Shown piece after piece: positions 1 to 7,971 of a stretch of DNA of 17,619 nucleotides (the stretch's first letter is position 1; every line of letters starts with the position of its first letter). A program made the position numbers and the translations under genes. Under the pieces are notes generated by a model. That model did not search any database. It had not been told where the DNA came from and saw nothing but the letters and a program-made list of their open reading frames with translations. Source of the DNA: Rhodospirillaceae bacterium (lineage in GTDB: Bacteria > Pseudomonadota > Alphaproteobacteria > Rhodospirillales > Rhodospirillaceae); assembly GCA_016937315.1 (NCBI GenBank), contig JAFGWD010000142.1, positions 1 through 17,619 of the forward strand. Reading direction: 5' to 3'.

Positions 1-1
1 C

Positions 2-247
2 ACAGTGGCGTCTGGAATTGTCGGGGCGACCCACTTCGATATCGCTATGCCCGCCCGCACCGGCAGCGAGGACTTCGCCTTTATGCTGGAACGCTGCCCA
101 GGTGCCCTGATTTTTATCGGAAACGGCGTCAACCCAGATGGCAGTTGCCAAAATCTGCACACATCACTTTATGACTTCAATGATGAAATCCTCGCCCTCG
201 GAGCCACGTATTGGGTGATGCTAACCCGTGCCGAGCTGGTCTCATAA
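2..247 (+). CDS. M20D-family amidohydrolase (hippurate hydrolase-like), C-terminal fragment
   Basis: This is the 3' end of a gene cut by the left window edge; the frame is open from base 2 and stops with TAA at 245-247. About 81 residues are visible. They match the end of the catalytic domain of M20D peptidases, the hippurate hydrolase / N-acyl-amino-acid amidohydrolase group. A G-S-E-D-F segment is followed by P-G-A, F-I-G-N-G, then L-H-x-x-x-Y-D-F-N-D-E, whose histidine is a metal ligand in this family. These enzymes are di-zinc or di-manganese hydrolases that release an amino acid from an N-acyl or N-aryl conjugate, usually in the cytoplasm. The stop lies 12 bp from the stop of the convergent diguanylate cyclase gene, so no functional link is implied. 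The exact substrate cannot be read from this fragment. The GTG at 5 is an internal codon, not a start. Confidence 0.85.
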   Translation, partial: TVASGIVGATHFDIAMPARTGSEDFAFMLERCPGALIFIGNGVNPDGSCQNLHTSLYDFNDEILALGATYWVMLTRAELVS

Positions 248-259
248 AGCCACCTGAAA

Positions 260-1699
260 TCAGTTGGCACAGACCACACGATTGCGCCCCGCCGCCTTCG
301 CTGCATACAACGCGGCGTCGGCCCGGGCAATCAGACCGTCAACGTCCTCTCCGGGTTTCAATTCGGAAACTCCCGCACTGATCGTTAGATTGAGCACAAC
401 GCCTTCGGCCAAAACCAACGGGTCTTCCATCACCGCAAGACGCGCTTTTTCCGCCACTTCGCGTCCCTGAATCAGGTCACAGTCCTCCAAGAGAAGCAGA
501 AACTCCTCTCCCCCCCAACGACACAAACCATCACCAGACCGCACACTGACACGCAGGCGCTCAGCCACGGCAATCAATGCGGCATCACCTATGACATGGC
601 CATAACGGTCATTAATCGCCTTGAAATAATCGATATCAAAAAACACCAAGGAAATCGGCTGTGGATCACGCTTCACCCGTTGCCGCGACTGAGCAAAAAT
701 CACACCAAAGGACAAGCGACTTAACGCCCCAGTCAAAGGATCTGTCGCCACTAAGATTTCCAACCTGCGGTGAGACCGCCGCACCAAGACCGCGCACAAC
801 CACGTCACCACCAAGGTTGCCGTCACCCCGATCAGCAGATTGTTAACCAGAGTCCGCTCTGTCGCCGCCAAGGCTTCATCGGCGTTTTGCTCGACCACAA
901 GGTACCAGTCGAGATCGGGGATGAAGCGACTGTTCAAGAAGATCGTCGCGCCGTCTTTCTGGTATTCAAAACGCCCTTGGTCCCGACCCAGAATCCCCTC
1001 GGCAATCGTAGAAATCCCCGGACGTTTGCGGATATCGGGTTCGGATACATCAAAATCCCGGCCATAAAGGGTGAGACTTCCTTTGCGATCCACGAAATAC
1101 ACGGTGCGGTGATACTCTCGCTGATAGCGCTCGACCAACTGCTTAACCGCTGTCGCACGCAGCCCCACGCCGGTTGCGCCAAGAAACCGTCCTTCGTAAT
1201 CCAACACCCGGAAATTGATGAAAATCGTTATGCTGTCGTTGTTCGCCATATCGGGATCAACGTTGGTCTCATAGGGGTGGTTCATCCCACCCACACGGAA
1301 GAACCATGCATCACGCGGCTCGTCACGATGGACTTTTTTCAACACACCCTTGTTCTGATAGTAGACATGGCTGCGGTCCGAGACAAAAAAGGCGGTAAAC
1401 GCATCGTACTTACGCTGAATCTCCTCCAAGTAACGCACCATCTGTTCTGGGTCTTTTTCTCCGTCCAAAACCCAGTCACGCAGAAACGTGTCATGCGCCA
1501 TCAATGACGACACGAAAATCGGTTTCAGCAAATCCTGTTGAATCTCGGAATACAGTGTATCGCTGGTCAGCGGCAGATCACTCTCAACAATCGCCTGTCG
1601 AATCCAGTCGCGAGACACCCAATAGTTGGCAACGGTCATACCAAGAAAGCCCATTGCAACCACACCAACGATAAGCGCGACAATACGGTTTCGTTTCAT
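260..1699 (-). CDS. Membrane diguanylate cyclase, dCache-GGDEF
   Basis: The protein has 479 residues. An N-terminal membrane segment (about residues 6-26) precedes a periplasmic region of about 255 residues with dCache features (W-F-F-R-V near 132-136, N-V-D-P-D near 146-150, G-A-T-G-V-G-L near 174-180). A second membrane helix lies at about 288-306. A cytoplasmic GGDEF domain follows, with metal-binding D-I-D-Y-F-K (355-360) and the active-site motif G-G-E-E-F (396-400). An R-S-G-D inhibitory site (387-390) sits five residues before the active motif, so both synthesis of c-di-GMP from two GTP and product feedback inhibition are predicted. No EAL domain follows. The role is conversion of a periplasmic ligand signal into cytoplasmic c-di-GMP; the ligand is unknown. 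The ATG at 1699 is the natural start because the helix begins four residues later, but the G-rich Shine-Dalgarno-like stretch is unusually close to it. The gene appears monocistronic. Confidence 0.93.
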   Translation of the reverse strand: MKRNRIVALIVGVVAMGFLGMTVANYWVSRDWIRQAIVESDLPLTSDTLYSEIQQDLLKPIFVSSLMAHDTFLRDWVLDGEKDPEQMVRYLEEIQRKYDAFTAFFVSDRSHVYYQNKGVLKKVHRDEPRDAWFFRVGGMNHPYETNVDPDMANNDSITIFINFRVLDYEGRFLGATGVGLRATAVKQLVERYQREYHRTVYFVDRKGSLTLYGRDFDVSEPDIRKRPGISTIAEGILGRDQGRFEYQKDGATIFLNSRFIPDLDWYLVVEQNADEALAATERTLVNNLLIGVTATLVVTWLCAVLVRRSHRRLEILVATDPLTGALSRLSFGVIFAQSRQRVKRDPQPISLVFFDIDYFKAINDRYGHVIGDAALIAVAERLRVSVRSGDGLCRWGGEEFLLLLEDCDLIQGREVAEKARLAVMEDPLVLAEGVVLNLTISAGVSELKPGEDVDGLIARADAALYAAKAAGRNRVVCAN

Positions 1700-2008
1700 A
1701 CTCCCGGGAACATCGGATCGTGCAGGCTCGAACGACTGGAACAGCGTTTGGTCTCCCTTCCCCGCCCGAAGATCAGGGCGTACGGCATCAGCTTCCCGGA
1801 GGCATGGACAGAGGTCGATCCTGTCCAGCCCCCAGAATTGGCCTTCAATTTCAAAAAATCAATACGCCATAACATGACCAGCAACACGACAAAAGGAAAG
1901 CAGAGTTCAATCTTTTGCCACCGAAGCCTTCCGCACAGGAGCAGAGGACCGGATCATGCCAACGGCGGCCTCCAAGAAAGCCGCCGTTTTGTCCTGAGCA
2001 TAAGACCA
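1700..2008. other. Intergenic region between cyclase start and chemoreceptor stop
   Basis: These 309 bp hold the leader of the diguanylate cyclase gene and the 3' flank of the chemoreceptor gene. I see a 9-bp hairpin at 1961-1988 (listed separately) and a smaller hairpin, 7 bp with a 9-nt loop, at 1805-1827 about 105 nt upstream of the cyclase start. An A/T-rich patch around 1850-1865 could carry the cyclase promoter (TTGATT with a poor -10 on the minus strand), but the match is weak. A 63-codon minus-strand frame (1696-1887) reads into the cyclase start and has no recognisable domain, so I do not call it. Confidence 0.5.
1961..1988 (-). terminator. Hairpin, likely terminator after the chemoreceptor gene
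   Basis: AACGGCGGC (1961-1969) pairs perfectly with GCCGCCGTT (1980-1988) around a 10-nt loop. It sits 20 nt beyond the chemoreceptor stop codon. On the minus strand the hairpin is followed by only the two Ts of the stem and then GGC, while on the plus strand it is followed by a run of T. The sequence therefore fits a plus-strand intrinsic terminator better, although no plus-strand gene precedes it. The likeliest role is end-of-transcript protection or rho-assisted termination for the minus-strand gene. Confidence 0.55.
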
Positions 2009-3712
2009 TCAGGTTCGAGCAAGTTGCCGCTCGGTCTCATTCACCGAGGTCTCCACGGCCGTATTGACGGCACGATGCAACCCATCGATATCACTGCCCA
2101 GGCCTTCCACTGTTCCCCGCAAGCTAACGGCGACATCCCCGACCTCAGTCGCCTGTTGCGACACCGCCGCAATCAGGGTTGCCACTTCCTGTGCCCCCCC
2201 GGCAACCTCCTGAACATTGCGTGATATGTCCCGCGTCGTCGCATTCTGTTCCTCCACAGCCGCAGCAATCGCCGCAGAGGCTTCATCAACCTTGGCAATG
2301 GTCTGGCCAATCTCGGCCATGGCCTGCACCATGCGATGCGACAACGCCTGCATGTTGGCAATCTGCCCTGTAATCTGCCCAACCGAACGCTGTGTTTCTG
2401 ACGCCAAAGTCTTGACTTCGCCCGCCACCACGGCAAAACCACGCCCCGCTTCTCCGGCGCGGGCGGCCTCAATTGACGCATTCAAAGCCAAAAGGTTGGT
2501 CTGCGCCGCAATGTCGGAAATCAGGCTAACCACTTCGCCAATACCACCCGCAGCCGTATCAACCTCACTGACGATGGTTTGTGTTTCCCGTGCCAACTCG
2601 CCCGCCTGCCGTGCGATGGAGGTCGACGACGCGGCTTGATTTGCGATTTCAGAGATGGATGCCGACAATTCTTCCGCCGCGCTGGCCACGGTTTCCGCAT
2701 TGGCCAAGGCCTGTTCGGCCGCCGCCGCAACCGTGGTCGCATTGTCTTGCATGGAGTGCACCAGACCATCCAGATGCGCCACGCCTCCGGTCATGTTTTC
2801 CGTGCGCTCGGACACAGTTTCAACCGCTTTATCGGTCTCTGTCTCCACTGTCGAGGCCATGCCACGCACCGCATCGAGTACGGCTTTTTTAGACAACGCG
2901 GCCAGACTTTTCTGAGCTTCTTCCATTTCGTGATTGTGCTTCAGCTTGGTTCGGAAGACTTCCAAGGCTTCCGCCATCTGTCCAATTTCGTCACCACGGC
3001 CATGGCCTGCAATCTCCACCTCCATATCCCCTTCGGCAAGCCGCCGAGTCGCATGGGACATACTGGAAATGGGTTTCAAGCTTTTGCGAATCGCCAAAAA
3101 GATCAAGGCCCCCATGACCACGGCAACCGACGCCCCCGCCGTGATCACCGAGGTCATGACCGCTGATACCAAGGCATCAATGGCCTTCTGACTTAACCCG
3201 GTATAGAGCACGCCAATGGTCTTGCCCGAAGCATCCTTGATGGGATCGTACGCAGTAAAATATGTCTCCCCCAGGATGTTCGCCTCGCCGCGAAAGGATT
3301 GCCCATCCCGCAGCACCGCATCATAAACCGGCCCCGCCGCCAAACGGGTTCCCACCGCACGCGAACCATCCGCCTTCATTACATTTGTCGCAACCCGGAT
3401 ATCGCCCGCAAAAATCGTCGCCGTGCCTCCGACCAAGGCCTTGATGCCATCCACCACGTTGGTATCGCCATTTAACAGCGTATCTCCGGCAAACAAAGCC
3501 CCGCGTTCCAGGCGGAGAGGACCGTCCACGCCCAGCAGCACATGCCAAGCCACACGCATCGCGCTTTCCTGGCGTTCTTGCGCCTGCACATTGAGGTCCG
3601 CACGCAAAACCCACAAAGTCACGCCCATCAAAGCCGACATCATCACCAAGAGCGCGAGAAGAGTCCCAATCGTCACTTTCTGAACGATGGAAAACCGGGA
3701 AAGCATAGACAT
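2009..3712 (-). CDS. Methyl-accepting chemotaxis protein with single Cache sensor
   Basis: The protein has 567 residues. Topology: short cytoplasmic tail, membrane helix about 16-36, periplasmic single-Cache domain about 40-178 (G-G-T-A-T-I-F near 95-101; Y-F-T-A-Y-D-P-I and G-V-L-Y-T-G near 151-172), second helix about 185-208, HAMP about 209-262, then the coiled-coil signalling domain. The conserved kinase-control tip is at about 401-440 (I-A-A-Q-T-N-L-L-A-L-N-A-S-I-E-A-A-R-A-G-E). It should bind a small molecule in the periplasm and modulate CheA through CheW. It ends without an N-W-x-x-F-type CheR/CheB tether, so adaptation enzymes must dock elsewhere. The ligand is unknown; Cache domains of this size often bind small organic acids (family knowledge, not a call). 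No che gene is adjacent. A GGGG stretch about 7 nt before ATG serves as a weak ribosome site. Confidence 0.95.
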   Translation of the reverse strand: MSMLSRFSIVQKVTIGTLLALLVMMSALMGVTLWVLRADLNVQAQERQESAMRVAWHVLLGVDGPLRLERGALFAGDTLLNGDTNVVDGIKALVGGTATIFAGDIRVATNVMKADGSRAVGTRLAAGPVYDAVLRDGQSFRGEANILGETYFTAYDPIKDASGKTIGVLYTGLSQKAIDALVSAVMTSVITAGASVAVVMGALIFLAIRKSLKPISSMSHATRRLAEGDMEVEIAGHGRGDEIGQMAEALEVFRTKLKHNHEMEEAQKSLAALSKKAVLDAVRGMASTVETETDKAVETVSERTENMTGGVAHLDGLVHSMQDNATTVAAAAEQALANAETVASAAEELSASISEIANQAASSTSIARQAGELARETQTIVSEVDTAAGGIGEVVSLISDIAAQTNLLALNASIEAARAGEAGRGFAVVAGEVKTLASETQRSVGQITGQIANMQALSHRMVQAMAEIGQTIAKVDEASAAIAAAVEEQNATTRDISRNVQEVAGGAQEVATLIAAVSQQATEVGDVAVSLRGTVEGLGSDIDGLHRAVNTAVETSVNETERQLART

Positions 3713-3847
3713 CGAAACACCCCATACCTGACCAAAACTTTACGTCCAGAACAACTTGGCCGCGTCTTATACATTGGGGGTCATATGAAAGGACACAAAT
3801 GTTTGTGATCACACACATGAAACTTTTGTTGGAAACAACACGACATT

Positions 3848-3863
3848 AAGTCTCACGAGACTT
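3848..3863. repeat. Perfect inverted repeat upstream of chemoreceptor gene
   Basis: AAGTCTC (3848-3854) and GAGACTT (3857-3863) are separated by two bases, giving a near-continuous 16-bp dyad about 140 bp upstream of the chemoreceptor start. No T-run follows on either strand, so it is more like a protein-binding dyad than a terminator. A second, 10-bp palindrome (TGTGATCACA, 3804-3813) lies between it and the gene. Which protein would bind is unknown; the arms do not match a CRP site with 6-bp spacing. Confidence 0.35.
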
Positions 3864-4052
3864 TCCAAGCACTTCTTTTCCTCTCCTGCACACCCTTTGC
3901 GATTGCGTCCGGCAACTCATGGTGTCGGTTTGGACATGTCAGGCTTCGCGATGGGGAAACGGCAATGATCGGCAACCGCTGGGCTATTGGTCTGTTAACC
4001 GCGCTGACCCCGCCGCATACCCCCTGATCCGCCACCAGCCCCCAAAATGACC

Positions 4053-4080
4053 AAAGGCCGGGGAGGGGGGCCCGGCCTTT
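4053..4080 (-). terminator. Terminator of the ABC transporter operon
   Basis: AAAGGCCGGG (4053-4062) pairs perfectly with CCCGGCCTTT (4071-4080) around an 8-nt G-rich loop. On the minus strand the stem is followed by GGTCATTTT, so the U-tract is short and interrupted but present. It lies 33 nt after the stop codon of ATPase 2, the last gene of the operon. The stem is strong enough that it is the obvious operon end. Confidence 0.7.
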
Positions 4081-4113
4081 GATTTCATGAAATGGCCTCG
4101 ACATCGGAAGGCC

Positions 4114-5169
4114 TCACCCCTCCAACGGATACCAACGCGGACGTTCAAAAATCAGACCGCAGGCTTCGCCCACTGCCGGACCGGGGTCGCGTCGGGTCTT
4201 TTGCACGCGGACTTCCGCATCCCCAACCCGCACGCGATAGTCGATGACCTCCCCCAAATAGGCTTTCCGTTCGACAACGCACCCCACGCCTCCTTCGGAA
4301 GTGAAGGAAATCTCGTTGGGACGGGCCGCCAACCATGCCCCGCCTTCGGCAATCAGGGCCTCTGGCGGTGGAGACGGCGGCGCATAAGCTGTCCCCCCAA
4401 CGTCCATTTTGCCGTCACGCAGGGCAACTTTGAGGAACGACGACAAACCAATAAATTCAAAAACGAACCGATTGGCTGGCGCACCATAGATTTCCAGCGG
4501 CGTCCCCACCTGTTGCACGACCCCCAGCCGCATCACCATCAAGCGATCCGCCAGAGCCATCGCTTCTGATTGGTCATGTGTGACATACAGAATCGAGAAC
4601 CCGAAACGTCGTTGCAGGTCCTTGATCTCAAAACGCATTTCCTCGCGGAAGTGCGGATCCAAAGACGACAGCGGTTCGTCCAGGAGCATCACATCAGGAC
4701 GAATGGCCAACGCCCGAGCCAGCGCCACCCGCTGCTTTCCGCCACCAGACAAATCATCCGGAGACCCATCCGCCACCGCCCACAGGTTGGTGTGCCTCAG
4801 GGCTTCTTCGGTGCGAGCCTCAATCTCAGCCTTCGGCAGTTTGCGGATACGCAGGGGAAAGGCGACATTTTCAAACACCGACAAATGCGGCCACACTGCA
4901 AAGGCTTGGAAAACCATGCCAAAATTGCGGTTCTCCGGCGGCAGATAAAACCGCTTTCGCCGCGACGAAATAATCCTCTCACCAACCCGGATTTCTCCAT
5001 CATCCAGGTCTTCAAACCCTGCCACCATACGCAAGGTGGTGGTTTTCCCGCACCCCGATGGCCCCAACATGGCGACGCATTCACCCTGTTCAATCCCAAG
5101 GTTCAGGCTGTCCACCGCTTTGACCGCGCCAAAACGCTTGGTCACTTGATCCAATTGAATATACGACAT
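4114..5169 (-). CDS. ABC importer ATPase 2 (FbpC/PotA-like), operon-distal
   Basis: The protein has 351 residues. The nucleotide-binding domain shows Walker A G-P-S-G-C-G-K-T (36-43), Q-loop Q88, signature L-S-G-G-G-K-Q-R (140-147), Walker B ending in D-E (164-165), D-loop S-S-L-D, and switch H198. A C-terminal TOBE-type region follows (about 240-351), typical of importers for iron, spermidine or phosphonate. The signature has G-K where family members usually have Q-Q or Q-K; catalytic residues are otherwise intact. It should energise the fused permease encoded just upstream (12-bp gap), presumably as a heterodimer with ATPase 1 of the same operon. The ribosome site before ATG is weak (GGCGGG), which suggests coupling to permease translation. 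The substrate is not determinable from the ATPase. Confidence 0.92.
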   Translation of the reverse strand: MSYIQLDQVTKRFGAVKAVDSLNLGIEQGECVAMLGPSGCGKTTTLRMVAGFEDLDDGEIRVGERIISSRRKRFYLPPENRNFGMVFQAFAVWPHLSVFENVAFPLRIRKLPKAEIEARTEEALRHTNLWAVADGSPDDLSGGGKQRVALARALAIRPDVMLLDEPLSSLDPHFREEMRFEIKDLQRRFGFSILYVTHDQSEAMALADRLMVMRLGVVQQVGTPLEIYGAPANRFVFEFIGLSSFLKVALRDGKMDVGGTAYAPPSPPPEALIAEGGAWLAARPNEISFTSEGGVGCVVERKAYLGEVIDYRVRVGDAEVRVQKTRRDPGPAVGEACGLIFERPRWYPLEG

Positions 5170-5181
5170 GGTGCCCGCCTA

Positions 5182-6876
5182 TCACTTGTACCGGATCTTG
5201 AACAACCGCTTGATGACGCTTTCCCCGAACACGATGATGATCAGCGCAATTCCAGCCAAAGCAGCGGAATAGACGGTTTCCCCATCCTCATTCAGAGTAT
5301 AAATCGCCACACCAATGGTGCGCGTCGTCGGCCCATACAACAGCACGGAGACCGTCAACTCACGCAACGCCGGCAGAAAGATCAAGAAAAACGCCGCCAA
5401 CATACCGGGGCGCACCAAGGGCACCACGATATCGCGCAACGCCTGCCACATGGTGGCACCGGACGCTCGGGCCGCCTCGACCAGGGAATCGTGGACCTGT
5501 TCCAAGGCCGCCGAATTCGCCTTCAGTGAAAACGCCATATAACGGGCGATGTAGGCGACCAAAATGATCCACACCGTATTATAGATGTTGATGCCAAACT
5601 TACCGCTCCACGCCAAAATGACGCCCAGGGCAATCACCGACCCCGGAACGGAAAACGGCAGCATCCCCAGAAATTCCAGGATGCCTTTGCCCCGCACCTT
5701 CATCTTGACGATGACGTAAGAAATAATCACGCCCGCGAACATCGTGATCGCCGCCGCGACAAAACCCAAGGATATGCTGTTCCAAATCGCGTCACGAGTC
5801 AGCTGCCAGTCGAACAAAATGAACTTGTAATTGAAAAGCGTCATATTCTCTGCGGTAAAAGGCAGACCATAGGTCTTTAATGCCCCCACCATAAAAATGG
5901 TTACCGTCGGCAACACGATGGTGAACCCGATATAGGCGATGCAAAACACCAGCATCGGAATCCGCAAACCACGCAATTTCAACTGCGTCGGGCGGAAACT
6001 TTTCCCCGCGATAATCTGATAACGCCCCCGCGACAGCACGCGATTTTGCAGCCACAAAATGAAGGCTGCGGTGACCACCAAGACCGACGCCAAAACCGTA
6101 CCGGTGCGGATTGACGCAAAGCTTCCTGCGCTCTGGTGGATTTTCTCATAAATCAGGGTCGGGATATTATAAATGCCGACTTCAATGCCCAACACTGCGA
6201 CGGTGCCGAAATGGGCCATAGAATACAGCATGATCAACAACGACCCGGACAGGATCGACGGCATCACCAGAGGAATGGTGATCTTTCGCGTGATCGTGAA
6301 CAAGTCAGCACCGGAGATACGGGCGGATTCTTCCAACGTCGGGTCCATGCGCTCCAACGCACCAGACACCTGTATGAACACAAAGGGAAACAGATACATG
6401 GTTTCCACCAGGATGATCCCGACGTAGGTGTAAATGTCAAAAACCGGCCCATCAAAGCCAAACACCTCCATAAACATCCGGTTGATGTAGCCGGATCGGG
6501 GCGACAACAACATTTTCCACGCCAAGGCCCCGATGAAGGACGGCAGCATGAACGGCACCAGGAACAGGACCTTCATGGTGCCTTTGAACGGCAAATCCGT
6601 CCGCGTTACCAACCACGCAAAAAAAGTTCCGACAATGGTGCCAGTAACCGTCACCCCGGATGCCAAAATCAACGAATTGAGCAGAGCCTGATAGGTTTCC
6701 GGCTGGCTCAATACCTTGACGACATCGACAATATTGAACGCCCCATTGACCCAAAAGGCGTTAAAGAAAATCAACAGAACCGGAACCGCGACGACAATCA
6801 CCAGGATCGCCACCGACAACCCGAACAAGATTTGCGCGGTACCAACACGCGGTGCGGCAGGGATTGCGGATCTCAT
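5182..6876 (-). CDS. ABC importer permease, two fused transmembrane domains (FbpB/AfuB type)
   Basis: The protein has 564 residues and about 12 predicted membrane helices in two homologous halves joined near residues 285-305. Each half contains an EAA loop that docks an ATPase: E-E-S-A-R-I-S-G-A (182-190), ending near I-P-L, and V-E-A-A-R-A-S-G-A (466-474), ending near V-P-L. This fused arrangement is characteristic of ferric-iron (FbpB, AfuB) and some phosphonate-type importers, whereas most binding-protein permeases are two separate proteins. The start ATG overlaps the stop of ATPase 1 as ATGA, with a strong purine-rich ribosome site (GGGGAGGG) ahead. With the two ATPases it forms the inner-membrane translocation pathway for the ligand delivered by the periplasmic binding protein. 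Confidence 0.93.
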   Translation of the reverse strand: MRSAIPAAPRVGTAQILFGLSVAILVIVVAVPVLLIFFNAFWVNGAFNIVDVVKVLSQPETYQALLNSLILASGVTVTGTIVGTFFAWLVTRTDLPFKGTMKVLFLVPFMLPSFIGALAWKMLLSPRSGYINRMFMEVFGFDGPVFDIYTYVGIILVETMYLFPFVFIQVSGALERMDPTLEESARISGADLFTITRKITIPLVMPSILSGSLLIMLYSMAHFGTVAVLGIEVGIYNIPTLIYEKIHQSAGSFASIRTGTVLASVLVVTAAFILWLQNRVLSRGRYQIIAGKSFRPTQLKLRGLRIPMLVFCIAYIGFTIVLPTVTIFMVGALKTYGLPFTAENMTLFNYKFILFDWQLTRDAIWNSISLGFVAAAITMFAGVIISYVIVKMKVRGKGILEFLGMLPFSVPGSVIALGVILAWSGKFGINIYNTVWIILVAYIARYMAFSLKANSAALEQVHDSLVEAARASGATMWQALRDIVVPLVRPGMLAAFFLIFLPALRELTVSVLLYGPTTRTIGVAIYTLNEDGETVYSAALAGIALIIIVFGESVIKRLFKIRYK

Positions 6877-7958
6877 TGCACGCCCTCCCCATCAGCAACC
6901 GGGAACCAATGCACATCGGACAGCGTGACCCGGCAAGAATCACCCTCCGCAAACATCAAATCTTTTTCCAAACAGTCAAAGCTCGGCAGAGCCGCTCGGA
7001 TTTCGGTCCCGGCAATATCGATCAGATAATCCATATCGGCCCCCAGAAAACTGGCACGCCGCACCACCCCCGCAAGACCATCGCCTTGCCGCGACACAAT
7101 CACATCGCTGGGACGAAAACCGGCTGAGAACTGCTCGCCATCACGATCCGGCAAGGCCCCCGACCAGGGAACGCCTTTGGCACCCACGCGCCACTGGTCT
7201 CCAACTTTTGTCACCGACAAAAAATTCGCCAGCCCCAAGAAGCTAAACACAAAGGCATCCGCTGGACGTTCGTAAATTTCCTCTGGGCTGCCGATCTGAC
7301 GTAAGCGCCCCGTGCCGTCCATCACCGCCACGCGATCAGAAATCCCCAGCGCGATTTCCTGATCGTGGGTGACGTAAAACACCGTGACACCCAATTCTTT
7401 TTGCAACGCTTTGATTTCAAAGCGCATCTCTTCCCGTAAGTTGGCATCGAGGTTGTTGAGTGGCTCATCCAACAGCAGCAAGCGAGGCTCCGACACCAAG
7501 GCACGAGCCAAGGCAACGCGCTGTTGTTGCCCGCCCGACAGTTCGGACGGCAATCGCGCTTCCAGTCCCTTCAATCCCACCATCGCCACCGCCCCCATGG
7601 CGCGGGATTTCATCTCATCTGCTGCAACCTTGGCCAGTTTCAGAGGATACGAAACGTTGTCCAAGACGTTCATATGCGGCCACACCGCATAGTCCTGAAA
7701 CACCATTCCCAAACCACGTTCATTGGGAGGCACAGTCGTCCCTTTTGCCGCATCGGCGACTTGGACACCACCAATCGCAATGGTTCCGGCATCAGGTGTT
7801 TCGAACCCGGCAATCAGACGTAACAACACCGTCTTTCCACATCCCGACGGCCCCAGCAGAGTGAAACATTCCCCATCTGCCACGGTCAAATCGAAATCAG
7901 ATAAGATGACTTTATCGGAATACTGCTTTTTAAGTCCCGCAACACACACATCGGCCAT
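6873..7958 (-). CDS. ABC importer ATPase 1 (FbpC/PotA-like)
   Basis: The protein has 361 residues from the ATG at 7958. Walker A G-P-S-G-C-G-K-T is at 36-43, Q-loop Q88, signature L-S-G-G-Q-Q-Q-R at 140-147, Walker B D-E at 164-165, D-loop N-N-L-D, and switch H198. After the switch the sequence reads H-D-Q-E-I-A-L-G, where relatives usually have an E-A pair. A TOBE-like C-terminus follows. An open frame extends upstream to 8060, but that would overlap the binding-protein gene and has no homologous look. The chosen ATG has GGAGG at 7966-7970, seven bases ahead, and begins the domain at the expected place. The stop overlaps the permease start by 4 bp. Two non-identical ATPases in one operon point to a heterodimeric motor or to swapping of regulatory C-termini. 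Confidence 0.93.
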   Translation of the reverse strand: MADVCVAGLKKQYSDKVILSDFDLTVADGECFTLLGPSGCGKTVLLRLIAGFETPDAGTIAIGGVQVADAAKGTTVPPNERGLGMVFQDYAVWPHMNVLDNVSYPLKLAKVAADEMKSRAMGAVAMVGLKGLEARLPSELSGGQQQRVALARALVSEPRLLLLDEPLNNLDANLREEMRFEIKALQKELGVTVFYVTHDQEIALGISDRVAVMDGTGRLRQIGSPEEIYERPADAFVFSFLGLANFLSVTKVGDQWRVGAKGVPWSGALPDRDGEQFSAGFRPSDVIVSRQGDGLAGVVRRASFLGADMDYLIDIAGTEIRAALPSFDCLEKDLMFAEGDSCRVTLSDVHWFPVADGEGVQ

Positions 7959-7965
7959 GGGAAAA

Positions 7966-7970
7966 CCTCC
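7966..7970 (-). promoter_or_regulatory. Ribosome binding site that fixes the ATPase 1 start
   Basis: GGAGG on the minus strand lies seven bases before ATG 7958. It decides between this start and an upstream in-frame ATG at 8060, which has no comparable site and lies inside the binding-protein gene. It is placed directly downstream of the intercistronic stem-loop. Confidence 0.8.
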
Positions 7971-7971
7971 G

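Larger units (their letters stand above)
3713..4113. other. 401-bp intergenic region, chemoreceptor leader and ABC operon 3' flank
   Basis: No convincing gene is present. Toward the chemoreceptor start, the minus strand has a TATAAG box (around 3767-3772) that may be a -10, without a good -35. Further upstream lie a TGTGATCACA palindrome (3804-3813) and an inverted repeat AAGTCTC-ac-GAGACTT (3848-3863). The left-facing terminator of the ABC operon is at 4053-4080. An 83-codon minus-strand frame (3853-4104) runs through that terminator and is not supported. About 3870-4050 shows nothing recognisable. Confidence 0.55.

Noticed and set aside
3720..3755. TAAAGTTT on the minus strand upstream of the chemoreceptor, resembling a flagellar sigma-28 -35 box
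   Set aside because: The expected GCCGATAA -10 is absent at the right spacing, and the box is only about 35 nt from the start codon.
3853..4104. 83-codon minus-strand frame between chemoreceptor and ABC operon
   Set aside because: It runs through the operon terminator and has no recognisable domain or ribosome site.
4570..5529. Plus-strand 319-codon frame across ATPase 2 and permease
   Set aside because: Antisense to conserved Walker and EAA motifs, and low-complexity His/Gln/Arg composition. The same applies to the plus-strand frame 6136-7029.
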